Positions 17,567-26,049 of a stretch of DNA of 64,000 nt are shown here, piece by piece; the stretch's first letter is position 1, and each line of letters begins with the position of its first letter. A model generated the notes under the pieces. It was not told where the DNA came from and made no database searches. It was given only the letters and a program-made list of their open reading frames with translations. Made by a program: the position numbers and the translations under genes. Origin of the DNA: Kiloniellaceae bacterium (lineage in GTDB: Bacteria > Pseudomonadota > Alphaproteobacteria > Kiloniellales > J153); NCBI GenBank assembly GCA_021776175.1, contig JAJFGJ010000008.1:1-64000 (forward strand), written 5' to 3'.

Positions 17567-18163
17567 CTAAGAGCCGGACTTCTGCTGATAGGCAGTACCC
17601 CAGCCCCAAGCACCGGAACCGAAGCCGCGGGCGACAACGCGCTCGCGATAGATATCGGACACGATGGAGCCATCGCCGGCCAGCAAGGCCTTGGTCGAGC
17701 ACATTTCCGCGCACAGCGGCAACTTGCCCTCGGCCAGACGATTGCGCCCGTACTTCTGGTACTCGGCCGAGGAGTGATCCTCATCCGGGCCACCGGCGCA
17801 GAACGTGCACTTATCCATCTTGCCACGGCTGCCGAAGTTGCCCGCCTGCGGATACTGCGGTGCCCCAAAGGGGCAGGCATAGAAGCAATATCCGCAACCG
17901 ATACACAGATCCTTCGAGTGCAAAACCACGCCCTCTTCGGTCTGATAGAAGCAGTCGACCGGGCACACCGCCATGCACGGCGCGTCCGAACAGTGCATGC
18001 AAGCCACGGAAATAGACCGCTCCCCCGGCTTACCGTCGTTGATGGTCACGACGCGGCGGCGATTCACGCCCCACGGCACTTCGTGCTCGTTCTTGCACGC
18101 AGTGACACAAGCGTTGCATTCAATACAACGCTCCGCGTCGCAGAGGAATTTCATTCTTGCCAT
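17567..18163 (-). CDS. Formate dehydrogenase beta subunit, four-cluster ferredoxin type
   Basis: This 198-residue electron-transfer subunit carries four cysteine clusters: CIECNACVTAC, CMHCSDAPCMAVCP, CIGCGYCFYACP, and a split set CTFC...CAEMC. This is the pattern of FdnH/FdhB-type subunits that carry electrons from the molybdenum subunit to cytochrome b. It has no transmembrane anchor, unlike E. coli FdnH. The start ATG 18163 has AAGGAGGAA directly upstream, overlapping the stop of the alpha subunit (14-bp gap). Confidence 0.92.
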   Translation of the reverse strand: MARMKFLCDAERCIECNACVTACKNEHEVPWGVNRRRVVTINDGKPGERSISVACMHCSDAPCMAVCPVDCFYQTEEGVVLHSKDLCIGCGYCFYACPFGAPQYPQAGNFGSRGKMDKCTFCAGGPDEDHSSAEYQKYGRNRLAEGKLPLCAEMCSTKALLAGDGSIVSDIYRERVVARGFGSGAWGWGTAYQQKSGS

Positions 18164-18177
18164 TGTTCAGTTCCTCC

Positions 18178-21048
18178 TTACGCCGGCTCAATACGGCAAA
18201 GACTGACTTTAGTTTCCTGCATCTGGGTAACGACGTCGTAGCCATAGGTCATGGCCGTGTTCGCGGCCTCGCCCAAGACATACGGGTCGGCGCCCGCGGG
18301 ATACTTATGCCGCCGGTCCTCGCCCTGGAAATGCCCAGCGAAATGGAACGGCATGAACGCCACGCCTCGCGCGACGCGTTCGGTCACCATGGCCATGACC
18401 TTGACCTTGGCTCCCTCCGGTGTGTGAACCCAGATCATTTGTCCATCCCTGATGCCGCCGTTGTTGGCATCGAAAGGATTGATCTCGGCGAACATGTCCT
18501 GCTGCAACTCGGCAAGCCACGGATTGGAGCGGGACTTGTCGCCGCCGCCCTCGTACTCCACAAGCCGTCCGGAGGTCAGGATGGTCGGGAACTTGCCCGA
18601 GAAATCCTTCTTCTGGATCGATTCGTAGAGGGTCGGGAGACGATAGGCCTTGCGATCCTTGTAGGTCGGATAATCCTTCGTCAGATCGCGCCGCGGCGTA
18701 TAGAGCGGCTCACGGTGCAGCGGAACCGCATCCGGGAAAGTCCAAACCACCGCACGGGCCTTGGCGTTGCCGAAGGGGGCGCAGCCATGTTTGATCGCGA
18801 CCCGCTGGATGCCGCCCGACAGGTCGGTCTTCCAGTTGGTCTTGTCGCCCGCGACCTTCTCGATCGCCGCCCGTTCCGCCGCGGTCAGGTCTTTGTCCCA
18901 ACCGAGCTTTTTCAGCATGGCCATGGAGAACTCGGGATAACCGTCCTTGATTTCCGAGCCGACCGGATAGCTGCCCTCGGCGAGCAAATTCTGGCCTTCG
19001 CGTTCGACCCCGAAGCGGGCCCGGAAGCACAGACCGCCCTCCGCGACCGGCTTGGAAGGATCGTAGAGCAACGGAGTCCCCGGGTGCCCCATCTTCGCCG
19101 TGCCCCAACAGGGCCACGGCAAACCGTAGTATTCACCGTCGACGGGACCGCCCACTGCCTGCAGCGTGGTCTTGTCGAAGGTGTGCTGATTGGCCATGTG
19201 GGCGCGCAGGCGTTCCGGCGACTGGCCGGTATAACCGATGGTCCACATGCCCTTGTTGAACTCGCGGGTGATGTCCTCGACCAGAGGCTCGCTCTCGTTG
19301 ACCTTGATGTTCTTGAACATCTGGTCGGCGAAGCCGAGCTTCTTGGCCATGAGATACATGATCTCGTGGTCCGGCTTGGACTCGAAGATCGGATCGAAGA
19401 CCTTATCGCGCCATTGCAGCGACCGGTTGGAGGCGGTCACCGAGCCGTAGGTCTCGAACTGCGTGGCCGCGGGCAGCAGATAGGTGCCGTCCTTGCGGTC
19501 GTGCATCGAGGCCGCGGCGGTCGGGTACGGATCGATGACGACGAGGAGATCGAGTTTCTCCATCGCCTTCTTCATCTCGACCCCGCGCGATTGCGAGTTC
19601 GGCGAATGGCCCCAGAACACCATCGCCCGGACGTTATCGGGCTGATCTATGTTGTCCTTGGCCTCCAGCACGCCGTCGATCCAGCGCGACACCGGGATGC
19701 CCTTGCTCTCCATGAGCTTCTTGGTCGCGAAGCGCTTGAGCAGGTAATCGTACTTGACGTCCCAGACCCGGGCCCAGTGCTTCCACGACCCCGTCTTCAG
19801 GCCGTAGTAGCCGGGCAGGCTGTGCGAGAGCACGCAGAAATCGGTCGCGCCCTGCACGTTGTCGTGGCCGCGGTAGATGTTGGCGCCGCCGCCGGCGGTG
19901 CCGATCGTCCCCAGAGCCAGACCGAGTACGCAGTACGCCCGGGTGTTGCTGCTTCCCGTCGTGTGCTGCGTGCCGCCCATGCACCAGATGATGGTGAAGG
20001 GCCGGTTGTTGGCCAAGGTCCTGGCGACCCGCTTGAGCTGCGAGCCGGGAACGCCGGTGACGCGCTCGGCCTCCTCCGGGTTCCATTTCTTGACCTCTTG
20101 CTTGATCTGGTCCATGCCCCAAACACGCTGGCGGATGAACTCCTTGTCTTCCCAGCCATTCTCGAAAACATGCCAGAGAATGCCCCAGATCAGCGCGACG
20201 TCCGTGCCTGGACGGAAGCGGACGTATTCGTCGGCATGGGCGGCGGTGCGGGTAAAGCGCGGATCGCACACGATAAAGGGCGCGTTGTTCTGTTCCTTGG
20301 CCCTCAGCATATGCTGCATGGCCACCGGATGCGCTTCCGCCGGGTTGCCGCCGATCTGGAAGATCGCGCGGGAGTTATGGATATCGTTGTAGGAATTCGT
20401 CATGGCGCCATAGCCCCAGGTGTTGGCGACACCCGCGACTGTGGTCGAATGACAGATACGCGCCTGATGGTCGCCGTTGTTCGACCCCCAGAAGGCATAG
20501 AATTTGCGGAACAGGTAGGCCTGTTCGTTGCTGTGCTTGGCCGAGCCGAGCCAGTAGACCGAATCCGGGCCTGACTTCTTGCGGACCTCGAGCAGCTTGT
20601 CGCCGATTTCCTTGATCGCGTCTTCCCAGGAGACTTTGGTCCACTTGCCGTTGACCATCTTGACCGGAGTCTTCAGACGGCGCTCACCGTGCGCGATCTC
20701 ACGCACCGCGGCTCCCTTGGCGCAATGCGCACCCAAATTGAAGGGGCTGTCCCAGCCCGGTTCCTGCCCGATCCAGACGCCATCGCGCACTTCCGCGATC
20801 ACGGTGCAGCCGACGGAACAATGGTTGCAAATCGATTTGACCTGCTTGACCTGGCTGGTTGCCGCGCCTTGCGCGGCTGCCTTTTCAACTCGCCCGAAGG
20901 AAAGCGCGGCCCCCGCCGCGACGCCGCCGGCGGTTAGGCCGGAGCGCTTGAGGAAGGTACGACGGTCAATAGCGCTACCGGATACACCGGCAAGCGCCTT
21001 TGACAAACGGGGGCCATTCGCAACCCCATTCGTCTTTTTCGTAAGCAT
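18178..21048 (-). CDS. Periplasmic formate dehydrogenase alpha (catalytic) subunit, Tat-exported
   Basis: This 956-residue molybdopterin oxidoreductase has a twin-arginine signal (R29-R30 in DRRTFLKRSG, hydrophobic stretch 38-52) and a [4Fe-4S] motif (C74, C77, C81, C109). Catalytic C199-H200 lies in QARICHSTTV, the formate dehydrogenase signature with cysteine in place of selenocysteine. It should fold with its cofactor in the cytoplasm and act in the periplasm with the beta subunit. GGAGAGG precedes ATG 21048. The Tat peptide and TorD-type chaperone genes lie directly upstream, as in other formate dehydrogenase loci. Confidence 0.94.
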   Translation of the reverse strand: MLTKKTNGVANGPRLSKALAGVSGSAIDRRTFLKRSGLTAGGVAAGAALSFGRVEKAAAQGAATSQVKQVKSICNHCSVGCTVIAEVRDGVWIGQEPGWDSPFNLGAHCAKGAAVREIAHGERRLKTPVKMVNGKWTKVSWEDAIKEIGDKLLEVRKKSGPDSVYWLGSAKHSNEQAYLFRKFYAFWGSNNGDHQARICHSTTVAGVANTWGYGAMTNSYNDIHNSRAIFQIGGNPAEAHPVAMQHMLRAKEQNNAPFIVCDPRFTRTAAHADEYVRFRPGTDVALIWGILWHVFENGWEDKEFIRQRVWGMDQIKQEVKKWNPEEAERVTGVPGSQLKRVARTLANNRPFTIIWCMGGTQHTTGSSNTRAYCVLGLALGTIGTAGGGANIYRGHDNVQGATDFCVLSHSLPGYYGLKTGSWKHWARVWDVKYDYLLKRFATKKLMESKGIPVSRWIDGVLEAKDNIDQPDNVRAMVFWGHSPNSQSRGVEMKKAMEKLDLLVVIDPYPTAAASMHDRKDGTYLLPAATQFETYGSVTASNRSLQWRDKVFDPIFESKPDHEIMYLMAKKLGFADQMFKNIKVNESEPLVEDITREFNKGMWTIGYTGQSPERLRAHMANQHTFDKTTLQAVGGPVDGEYYGLPWPCWGTAKMGHPGTPLLYDPSKPVAEGGLCFRARFGVEREGQNLLAEGSYPVGSEIKDGYPEFSMAMLKKLGWDKDLTAAERAAIEKVAGDKTNWKTDLSGGIQRVAIKHGCAPFGNAKARAVVWTFPDAVPLHREPLYTPRRDLTKDYPTYKDRKAYRLPTLYESIQKKDFSGKFPTILTSGRLVEYEGGGDKSRSNPWLAELQQDMFAEINPFDANNGGIRDGQMIWVHTPEGAKVKVMAMVTERVARGVAFMPFHFAGHFQGEDRRHKYPAGADPYVLGEAANTAMTYGYDVVTQMQETKVSLCRIEPA

Positions 21049-21114
21049 TGACCTCTCCTGTCTTTGTTGTCCCTGCCGCCACCGCGGCCTGAATCCAATT
21101 GGAAGAATGCGTGC

Positions 21115-21312
21115 CTAGAAGCGCGCCAACTCGTAGTACGTCTTCACGTGGTCGGTCTCGGCATAGCCGGAGCCCTTCGCCGGAATTAAATCCGGCGCGG
21201 CCGCTTGGGCCGCGGAAGCACCGAGCCCCGCCGCCGCCGCGACACCGGCCCCAAGGCCGACCTTGCGGAAGAAGTCCCGACGGTCCAAGGACGCCGTTTC
21301 CTTCTTACTCAT
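21115..21312 (-). CDS. Formate dehydrogenase-region Tat-signal peptide protein (65 aa)
   Basis: This small protein starts MSKKETASLDRRDFFRKVG, a twin-arginine signal with a following Ala/Gly-rich hydrophobic stretch ending SAAQAAA. Only about 30 mature residues follow, ending KTYYELARF. It belongs to the short Tat-target proteins that recur beside periplasmic formate dehydrogenase genes and whose function is unknown. ATG 21312 is preceded by AAAGGGG; upstream in-frame residues do not look like signal sequence. It lies 66 bp upstream of the alpha subunit. Confidence 0.8.
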   Translation of the reverse strand: MSKKETASLDRRDFFRKVGLGAGVAAAAGLGASAAQAAAPDLIPAKGSGYAETDHVKTYYELARF

Positions 21313-21423
21313 TTCATTCACCCCTTTATTCTGGCTGACGAACATTGCTTCAACTTCTTGGACGAATTGGGTATTCGATCTTTCCGGGCCGTCCAATCCC
21401 GTCAAAGATCGCCGATATGAAGT

Positions 21424-22029
21424 TCAAGCCGCCATTTCGAAGGCCTGACTTTCGATGGTCATAAACACCTTGCCGATGGTTCCAACCGGCATGAAAAGCG
21501 CCGCCGAGCGCGCGGCTTCGAGGTCCTCGAAAAACCGTGGCGCCCAACTGCCGATGTGGCGCGCGAAAAACTCCTGCTGGCGGGCCAGACTCACAGGTTC
21601 GCCAAAGGCGCCCGTGATCATGCCCGCCATGATCTCGCACAAACTGGCGATGTGATCCTCCGGCTCCTTGACCTGACCGATCCGCGCGATACCGAGCGCG
21701 GCCATATCGGCGCGCAAAATCGCGAGCGGTTTTTCATTGAGAAAGCCGGTCAGATAGTACGAACCGTAGGGCAGCAATTCGCCTTGCCCGACCCCGACGA
21801 AGAGGTCGAAATACTCTTGCTCCGCCTGTGCCGGCGTCGCGCCGCGCGCGGCCGCGGCCAAAGCCTTCACACCCCGGCCAAGTTCGGTATCGTCGCCCTT
21901 GAGACCGCGCATGAACTCAAGCCCGGACAGATCTGGAGATGTCGTCAGGAACCGCGCGAGCAGCGCATACCAGTGGGCCCGCAAGCGGTCTTCGTCGGCG
22001 ACTTCGTGAGTGGCGTAATCTTCCGCCAA
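21424..22029 (-). CDS. TorD/DmsD-family chaperone for formate dehydrogenase
   Basis: This 201-residue all-helical protein has the TorD-family core EYFDLFVGVGQGELLPYGSY and a later EPEDHIASLCEIMAGM segment (family pattern E-P-x-D-H). Such chaperones bind the Tat leader and help insert the molybdenum cofactor. No ATG or GTG is in frame near the N-terminus. TTG 22029 is preferred because GGGGAGGA lies just before it at good spacing; the next in-frame TTG at 22131 lacks such a site. It is the first gene of the unit before the Tat peptide and alpha subunit. Confidence 0.82.
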   Translation of the reverse strand: MAEDYATHEVADEDRLRAHWYALLARFLTTSPDLSGLEFMRGLKGDDTELGRGVKALAAAARGATPAQAEQEYFDLFVGVGQGELLPYGSYYLTGFLNEKPLAILRADMAALGIARIGQVKEPEDHIASLCEIMAGMITGAFGEPVSLARQQEFFARHIGSWAPRFFEDLEAARSAALFMPVGTIGKVFMTIESQAFEMAA

Positions 22030-22540
22030 GAAAGTCCTCCCCAAGGGCCCGGTTGCATGAACCCCATGACCGATTAATTCGGTCTTTTTCTGTGCACTTC
22101 CGCAGCCAAGCCCCGAAGGACCAAGCCCCAAGCACGTAAAACCTATAATTATTCAAAGGTTATTGCCGCGCTTAGAGAGGAATTAGAAAAGCTTTCCGAT
22201 AACGTGTCAAGAAAATGCGTTGCTGCAACCGCGAAGACACAAATTGCTATTAAACGTCAAATGAACGTTCAAAGAGGTTTTGACATGGACGTGACCACCG
22301 CGCGCCAAGGGCATAACCCTGATTACATTCGATTTTCAAATCGATTGGTATGTTTACTAGGCCAAGGTGCAATTATGACTATGCGCAATCGCACAAATGC
22401 GTGTCGAGCCGGTGACGGGCCGCCAATATCGACTTAAGAGCCCGGCGCCGGTCACGAATCCGATTCTGCGGGCCGTTCTCCTTGGTGTCCAAGGGCGGCG
22501 CGGCGGGTCTAAGGAGGACGCGTATGAGTGGCTATGAGGC
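22030..22540. other. A+T-rich regulatory gap upstream of the fdh chaperone
   Basis: About 510 bp lie between the DUF3306 stop and the chaperone start, both genes reading leftwards. The part 22135-22430 is clearly A+T-rich compared with its neighbours and probably holds the fdh promoter. A short palindrome occurs at 22329-22344 (arms TCGATTT/AAATCGA, 2-nt centre). I found no canonical FNR box or sigma-54 site and no credible gene. Confidence 0.4.
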
Positions 22541-23239
22541 TTAGCCGTCCACTTTGCCCCAGCGGCGCGCCAAGGCGCCACGCTTTCGATTTCCCGGTCC
22601 GGACACCGCGATTTGCTTGACCTCCTGCGCGGTCGGCGGCGGCGCGGCGGGTGAAGCGGACACTTGAGCCCTCTCCGCGGTCTCGTCGCCGGGCACATCG
22701 TGGCCAGGCTCTAATTCGGCGGGCGCCTCATCGGGTGTCGCATCGGCCACCCCGTCGCCGTCTTGGGTGGCTTCTCCAGGCTTTTCGTCCGCTTGGTTTT
22801 CGTCCGCCTTGTTTTCGTCCTCGTCCTCCATGAAGCCCTTGCCGACCTTGTAGAGGGTCTTCATGCCCTCAATGACCATCGCGGCATCGGTGAAGTCGTC
22901 GTCGTAGTCGTTCAAGCCGTCCAAATTGGCGAGGACGGGATCGAGCCGCCACAACCGCCGCAGGGCGCGGCGGCGCAGCGCTTCCGGCACGTTATCTCCT
23001 AGAAAGACCGTGAAATCGCCATCGGCATCCAGGGTATCGGGGTCCGGCAGGTCGGGCGCCTGCGAATCGGGCGGGCTTGCCGCCGTTTCCCCCGCCGCCG
23101 CGACCACGGGGCGCGCCGGCACTTGTTCAGGCCCAGCCGGAGCCAGCGGCTCAGTCGGGTCCTCAAGCTGTATCTCGCGCTTGCGGCGTGACCAGCGCGA
23201 GGCGAATCCCTCACCATTCTCCTTGTCCGATTCAGCCAT
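22541..23239 (-). CDS. DUF3306 family protein
   Basis: This 232-residue hydrophilic protein has an N-terminal motif FASRWSRRKRE, a central conserved part (about 80-140: FTVFLGDNVPEALRRRALRRLWRLDP) and an acidic, low-complexity C-terminal half ending in a basic RRWGKVDG. This matches DUF3306, found mostly in formate dehydrogenase loci and of unknown function. It has no signal peptide and is probably cytoplasmic. ATG 23239 lies just after the DUF3305 stop; a GTG at 23248 that overlaps that gene is an alternative start. Confidence 0.78.
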   Translation of the reverse strand: MAESDKENGEGFASRWSRRKREIQLEDPTEPLAPAGPEQVPARPVVAAAGETAASPPDSQAPDLPDPDTLDADGDFTVFLGDNVPEALRRRALRRLWRLDPVLANLDGLNDYDDDFTDAAMVIEGMKTLYKVGKGFMEDEDENKADENQADEKPGEATQDGDGVADATPDEAPAELEPGHDVPGDETAERAQVSASPAAPPPTAQEVKQIAVSGPGNRKRGALARRWGKVDG

Positions 23240-23244
23240 TCGAA

Positions 23245-23775
23245 TCACCCATCGCGCGCCTGCGTCGGCGGCTTGCGGACAAAAATTTCCTGCTCCGAAT
23301 CGTGCTGCTTGCGTTTACGTTTGCGGAACGGTTCGTCGACATGGTGCTCGTCGACATAGCTCTGAACGAAGGTGGCGACATCCGGCGGCATGGGCACGGC
23401 CTCGACGATCTCCTCCCCGCTATCCAGATAGTCCTGCGCCTCGTAGGGGCTGGCGGTGACCAGAAAGGGCACGTATTCGTGCACGCCGTCGGCTTCCTCC
23501 TCGTCGCGCAAAACCACGAAAATGCGCGGCGGCGGATGGGAAAGATTGATCTTGTAGGCCTCCGTCTCCTTGCGGAACAGGGACAGGGTCAAGGTGCCGC
23601 TATGGTAATGTTCCCAGCCGTCCCCTTCGCGCAGCAGCTTCCAGGCGCTGGACGGATCGCAGGCCGGCGCGCCGGGAAAGACCCCGACCGGGCGCCAGGA
23701 GACATCCTGCCAGGGGTGGTCGATCTTGCGCCGCTCCAGCACCACGCCGAGCGGCAAGGTTTCCTCAATCGCCAT
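23245..23775 (-). CDS. DUF3305 family protein
   Basis: This 176-residue protein has the motifs LGVVLERRKIDHPWQDVSWRP and HYHSGTLTLSLFRKETEAYK, diagnostic of DUF3305. The C-terminus is basic (FRKRKRKQ). The family accompanies DUF3306 in formate dehydrogenase clusters; the role is unknown, perhaps in enzyme maturation. It is soluble and probably cytoplasmic. ATG 23775 has AGGGTGG upstream. It diverges from the diheme cytochrome genes across a 277-bp gap containing an FNR/FixK-type site. Confidence 0.78.
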   Translation of the reverse strand: MAIEETLPLGVVLERRKIDHPWQDVSWRPVGVFPGAPACDPSSAWKLLREGDGWEHYHSGTLTLSLFRKETEAYKINLSHPPPRIFVVLRDEEEADGVHEYVPFLVTASPYEAQDYLDSGEEIVEAVPMPPDVATFVQSYVDEHHVDEPFRKRKRKQHDSEQEIFVRKPPTQARDG

Positions 23776-23930
23776 AAACTATCGCCACCCTTTACAGCCG
23801 AATTGTCTTGCCACCGCGCGAACCGCCGGCGCGGTGGCTAACTATCGTCCGGCACGGGCCATTTGTCACCCGCTGAAGATTCCGGGGGAGGAGGTGCCCC
23901 GCGCGGCCGGAATCCGGGGAAAGACACTTC

Positions 23931-23944
23931 TTGACACAAGTCAA
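23931..23944. promoter_or_regulatory. FNR/FixK-type binding site
   Basis: TTGACACAAGTCAA is a perfect TTGAC-N4-GTCAA palindrome, fitting the FNR/ANR/FixK consensus TTGAY-N4-RTCAA. It lies 109 bp before the first diheme cytochrome ATG and 156 bp from the divergent DUF3305 ATG, so it could serve either. This suggests oxygen-responsive control of these genes. Binding is inferred, not shown. Confidence 0.65.
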
Positions 23945-24052
23945 TGCGAACGGTTCTTGTCTGAGATATGTCATGTTTACTATTGGAGGTAACTGCACCC
24001 TGCTTGCAAGCAAGGTACTAGGCTGTCGCATCAAACAGACAGGGAGATAAAC

Positions 24053-24853
24053 ATGCTAGAAGCCAACGAGAAAATAGTTCGTATGGGAAATCGTTCGCTT
24101 GCGATCCTGGTATGGATGGCCGTTGCGCTCGTCTCTTTTGGCGGCATGGCCTTGGTCGATGCGAAGCAAGCATCGGCCGACGAAGCGTCTCACGCTCATG
24201 ACCTAACCAATATCTGGGCCATCGCCCGCGGTGGGCAGCTCTATGATAATTGGGCCGCGGTTCTGGAACGAGACCCGCCAGATCAGGCTCACCCCGCCTA
24301 TCCGGCCGCTGGCAAGAAGAAGGGCAAGACCACTTGGCGCTGCAAGGAGTGTCACGGCTGGGACTACATGGGCAAGGACGGCGCCTATGCTAAAGGCTCC
24401 CACCACACCGGTATCAAGGGTGTGCGCGGCGTCGCCGGCAAGGAGCCCGCAGAAATCCACGAGATCATCATGGATGAAACCCACGGCATGACCAAGGAAT
24501 TGATGCCGCACAGCGCCATGGAGAAGCTGGCCCTGTTCCTGAGCCGCGGGCAGATCGACACAGATCGCTACATCGACCGCAAGACAAAGGTCGCGCGCGG
24601 CAATCCCCGGCGCGGCGCCCAATTTTACCAGACCATCTGCGCGGTCTGCCATGGATTCGATGGCCGCGACATCAATTTCAAAACCGAGGAAAAGCCAGAA
24701 TTCGTGGGCACCGTCGCCCAGAAGAACCCCTGGGAAGCTCTGCACAAGATCCGTTTCGGCCAGCCGGGCGTTGGCATGGTGGCGCTCACCGTGCTCGAAA
24801 TGGACGACCTAGTCGACATTCTGGCCTATACTCAGAGCTTGCCGGCAAAGTAA
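24053..24853 (+). CDS. Periplasmic diheme cytochrome c (copy 1)
   Basis: This 266-residue exported protein has a signal segment (about 15-43, ending QASADE) and two CxxCH haem sites, C97-KE-C100-H101 and C196-AV-C199-H200, in two cytochrome c domains. AGGGAG precedes ATG 24053. It is clearly paralogous to the next gene, with shared IARGG-LYD, KG-TTWRCK-CHGWD, LFLS-GQ-D-DRYIDR and NPWE--HKI-FGQP segments. A role as electron carrier for the neighbouring periplasmic formate dehydrogenase is an inference from position; the specific partner cannot be read from the sequence. Confidence 0.88.
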   Translation: MLEANEKIVRMGNRSLAILVWMAVALVSFGGMALVDAKQASADEASHAHDLTNIWAIARGGQLYDNWAAVLERDPPDQAHPAYPAAGKKKGKTTWRCKECHGWDYMGKDGAYAKGSHHTGIKGVRGVAGKEPAEIHEIIMDETHGMTKELMPHSAMEKLALFLSRGQIDTDRYIDRKTKVARGNPRRGAQFYQTICAVCHGFDGRDINFKTEEKPEFVGTVAQKNPWEALHKIRFGQPGVGMVALTVLEMDDLVDILAYTQSLPAK

Positions 24854-24872
24854 CGGAAAACGGGACGATCCA

Positions 24873-24896
24873 GTGCCCTGTTCGAAATCAGGGCAC
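24873..24896 (+). terminator. Hairpin between the two diheme cytochrome genes
   Basis: An 8-bp perfect stem (GTGCCCTG/CAGGGCAC) with an 8-nt loop lies 20 bp after the first cytochrome stop, without a T tract. It could be a weak terminator or an mRNA end-protecting structure that gives unequal expression of the two copies. Confidence 0.35.
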
Positions 24897-24931
24897 AGGA
24901 GTACAGCAATTATCAGGAATAGGAGATGAAC

Positions 24932-25705
24932 ATGTTAGGCGCTGTCGTGGATTTTAGCCGCACGAAAAGTCGTACGTCATCGTTTCTGGCGTTGACGGCC
25001 ATCGCACTTGTCTCTCTCGGTGGCATGACCCTGGTCGATGCGAAGCAGGCATCGGCAGAGGAAGCGGTCACTACGGAAGCGGGGCGGATCGCCCGCGGCG
25101 GACGGCTTTACGACAAGTGGTTCAAGGTCACCGGCGCCGAAAAGCCGAAGCAAACCCATTCGGCCTGGCCTGCCTCCAACACCAAGAAGAAGGGCAATAC
25201 CACATGGCGGTGCAAGTCCTGTCATGGCTGGGATAACCTGGGCGCGGACGGTGCCTATGCCAGCGGTTCCTACAAAACCGGGATCAAGGGTGTCAGGGCG
25301 ATGGCCGGTGCCGATCCGGCCAAGATCGTCGCCGCCATGAAGGACGCGAACCACGGTCTCGCGGGCCTCATGAGCGACGGGGATTTCGCCGACTTGGCGC
25401 TATTCCTTAGCAAGGGTCAGGTCGATATGGACCGCTACATCGACCGCGCCTCCAAGGCCCCGAAGGGCGACCAGGCCAAGGGCCAGGCTTATTACGAAAC
25501 CTTATGCGTCAATTGCCATGGCGCGCAGGGCATGAAGATCAAGAAAATGAAACCCCTGGGCCAGCTGATGAAAAACCCCTGGGAGATCATGCATAAGATC
25601 GTCTTTGGCCAGCCGGCGGAGGAGATGCCCGCCCTTTACGCTTTCGACCGCCAGGTGGCGGCGGATATCATGAGCTACACGGCGACCATGCCAAAAAAGA
25701 AATAA
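24932..25705 (+). CDS. Periplasmic diheme cytochrome c (copy 2)
   Basis: This is the tandem paralogue of the preceding cytochrome, about 257 residues, with a signal segment ending QASAEE and haem sites CKSCH and CVNCH. The N-terminal signal and the spacing between haem sites are conserved with copy 1, showing a local duplication followed by divergence. The ATG at 24932 is preferred because AGGAG sits at proper spacing before it; an ATG at 24926 directly abuts that site. The C-terminus is Lys-rich. A palindromic terminator follows. Confidence 0.87.
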   Translation: MLGAVVDFSRTKSRTSSFLALTAIALVSLGGMTLVDAKQASAEEAVTTEAGRIARGGRLYDKWFKVTGAEKPKQTHSAWPASNTKKKGNTTWRCKSCHGWDNLGADGAYASGSYKTGIKGVRAMAGADPAKIVAAMKDANHGLAGLMSDGDFADLALFLSKGQVDMDRYIDRASKAPKGDQAKGQAYYETLCVNCHGAQGMKIKKMKPLGQLMKNPWEIMHKIVFGQPAEEMPALYAFDRQVAADIMSYTATMPKKK

Positions 25706-26049
25706 CGCCAGACTTGGGGCCCCGGTTCGCTCAGCGGCCGGGGCCCCGCCTCCAACTCCTCCATCTCAAGCTATCTACATAGTTCGATGATAGGCAAACT
25801 GTGATCTTGGTTCTGGGCGGGAATTGCCAGCCCGCGGCAGGCTAAGACCGAATGGCCAGGGCATGGTCTTCCCGGAACGAGTGGCTCGCGAAAGCTGTTG
25901 CCTTGGCCTCTACGGAACGCTATCCATCCTGCCGCCCCCGGAACGCTAAATTCCTTGCTGCCGCCTGGCATCGCTTGACTTCCGCGGGAGGGCGCGGGGA
26001 ATATATTCGTGCCCGGCGAACACTTGAAAATAGATAGACGTATTCGGAA
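25706..26049. other. Intergenic region between cytochrome c and cysD
   Basis: The first 45 bp hold a terminator-like hairpin (next entry). The remainder to 26049 should contain the promoter of the cysD-cysNC operon. The segment just before cysD is A+T-richer (near 25995-26045). I see no gene or recognisable riboswitch. Confidence 0.35.
25716..25747 (+). terminator. Terminator-like hairpin after the diheme cytochromes
   Basis: Perfect 10-bp arms GGGGCCCCGG and CCGGGGCCCC with a 12-nt loop lie 11 bp after the stop codon. The arms are themselves self-complementary at GGGGCCCC. No T tract follows, so termination may need other factors. Confidence 0.5.

Noticed and set aside
18157..20574. 805-codon open frame on the plus strand
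   Set aside because: It is antisense to the periplasmic formate dehydrogenase alpha subunit, whose motifs are intact; the antisense translation is His/Arg/Gly-rich without a domain, a usual effect of G+C-rich codon structure.
24873..24896. tRNA-like TTCGAAATC segment
   Set aside because: Resembles a T-loop sequence by chance; no acceptor, D or anticodon stems can be drawn.
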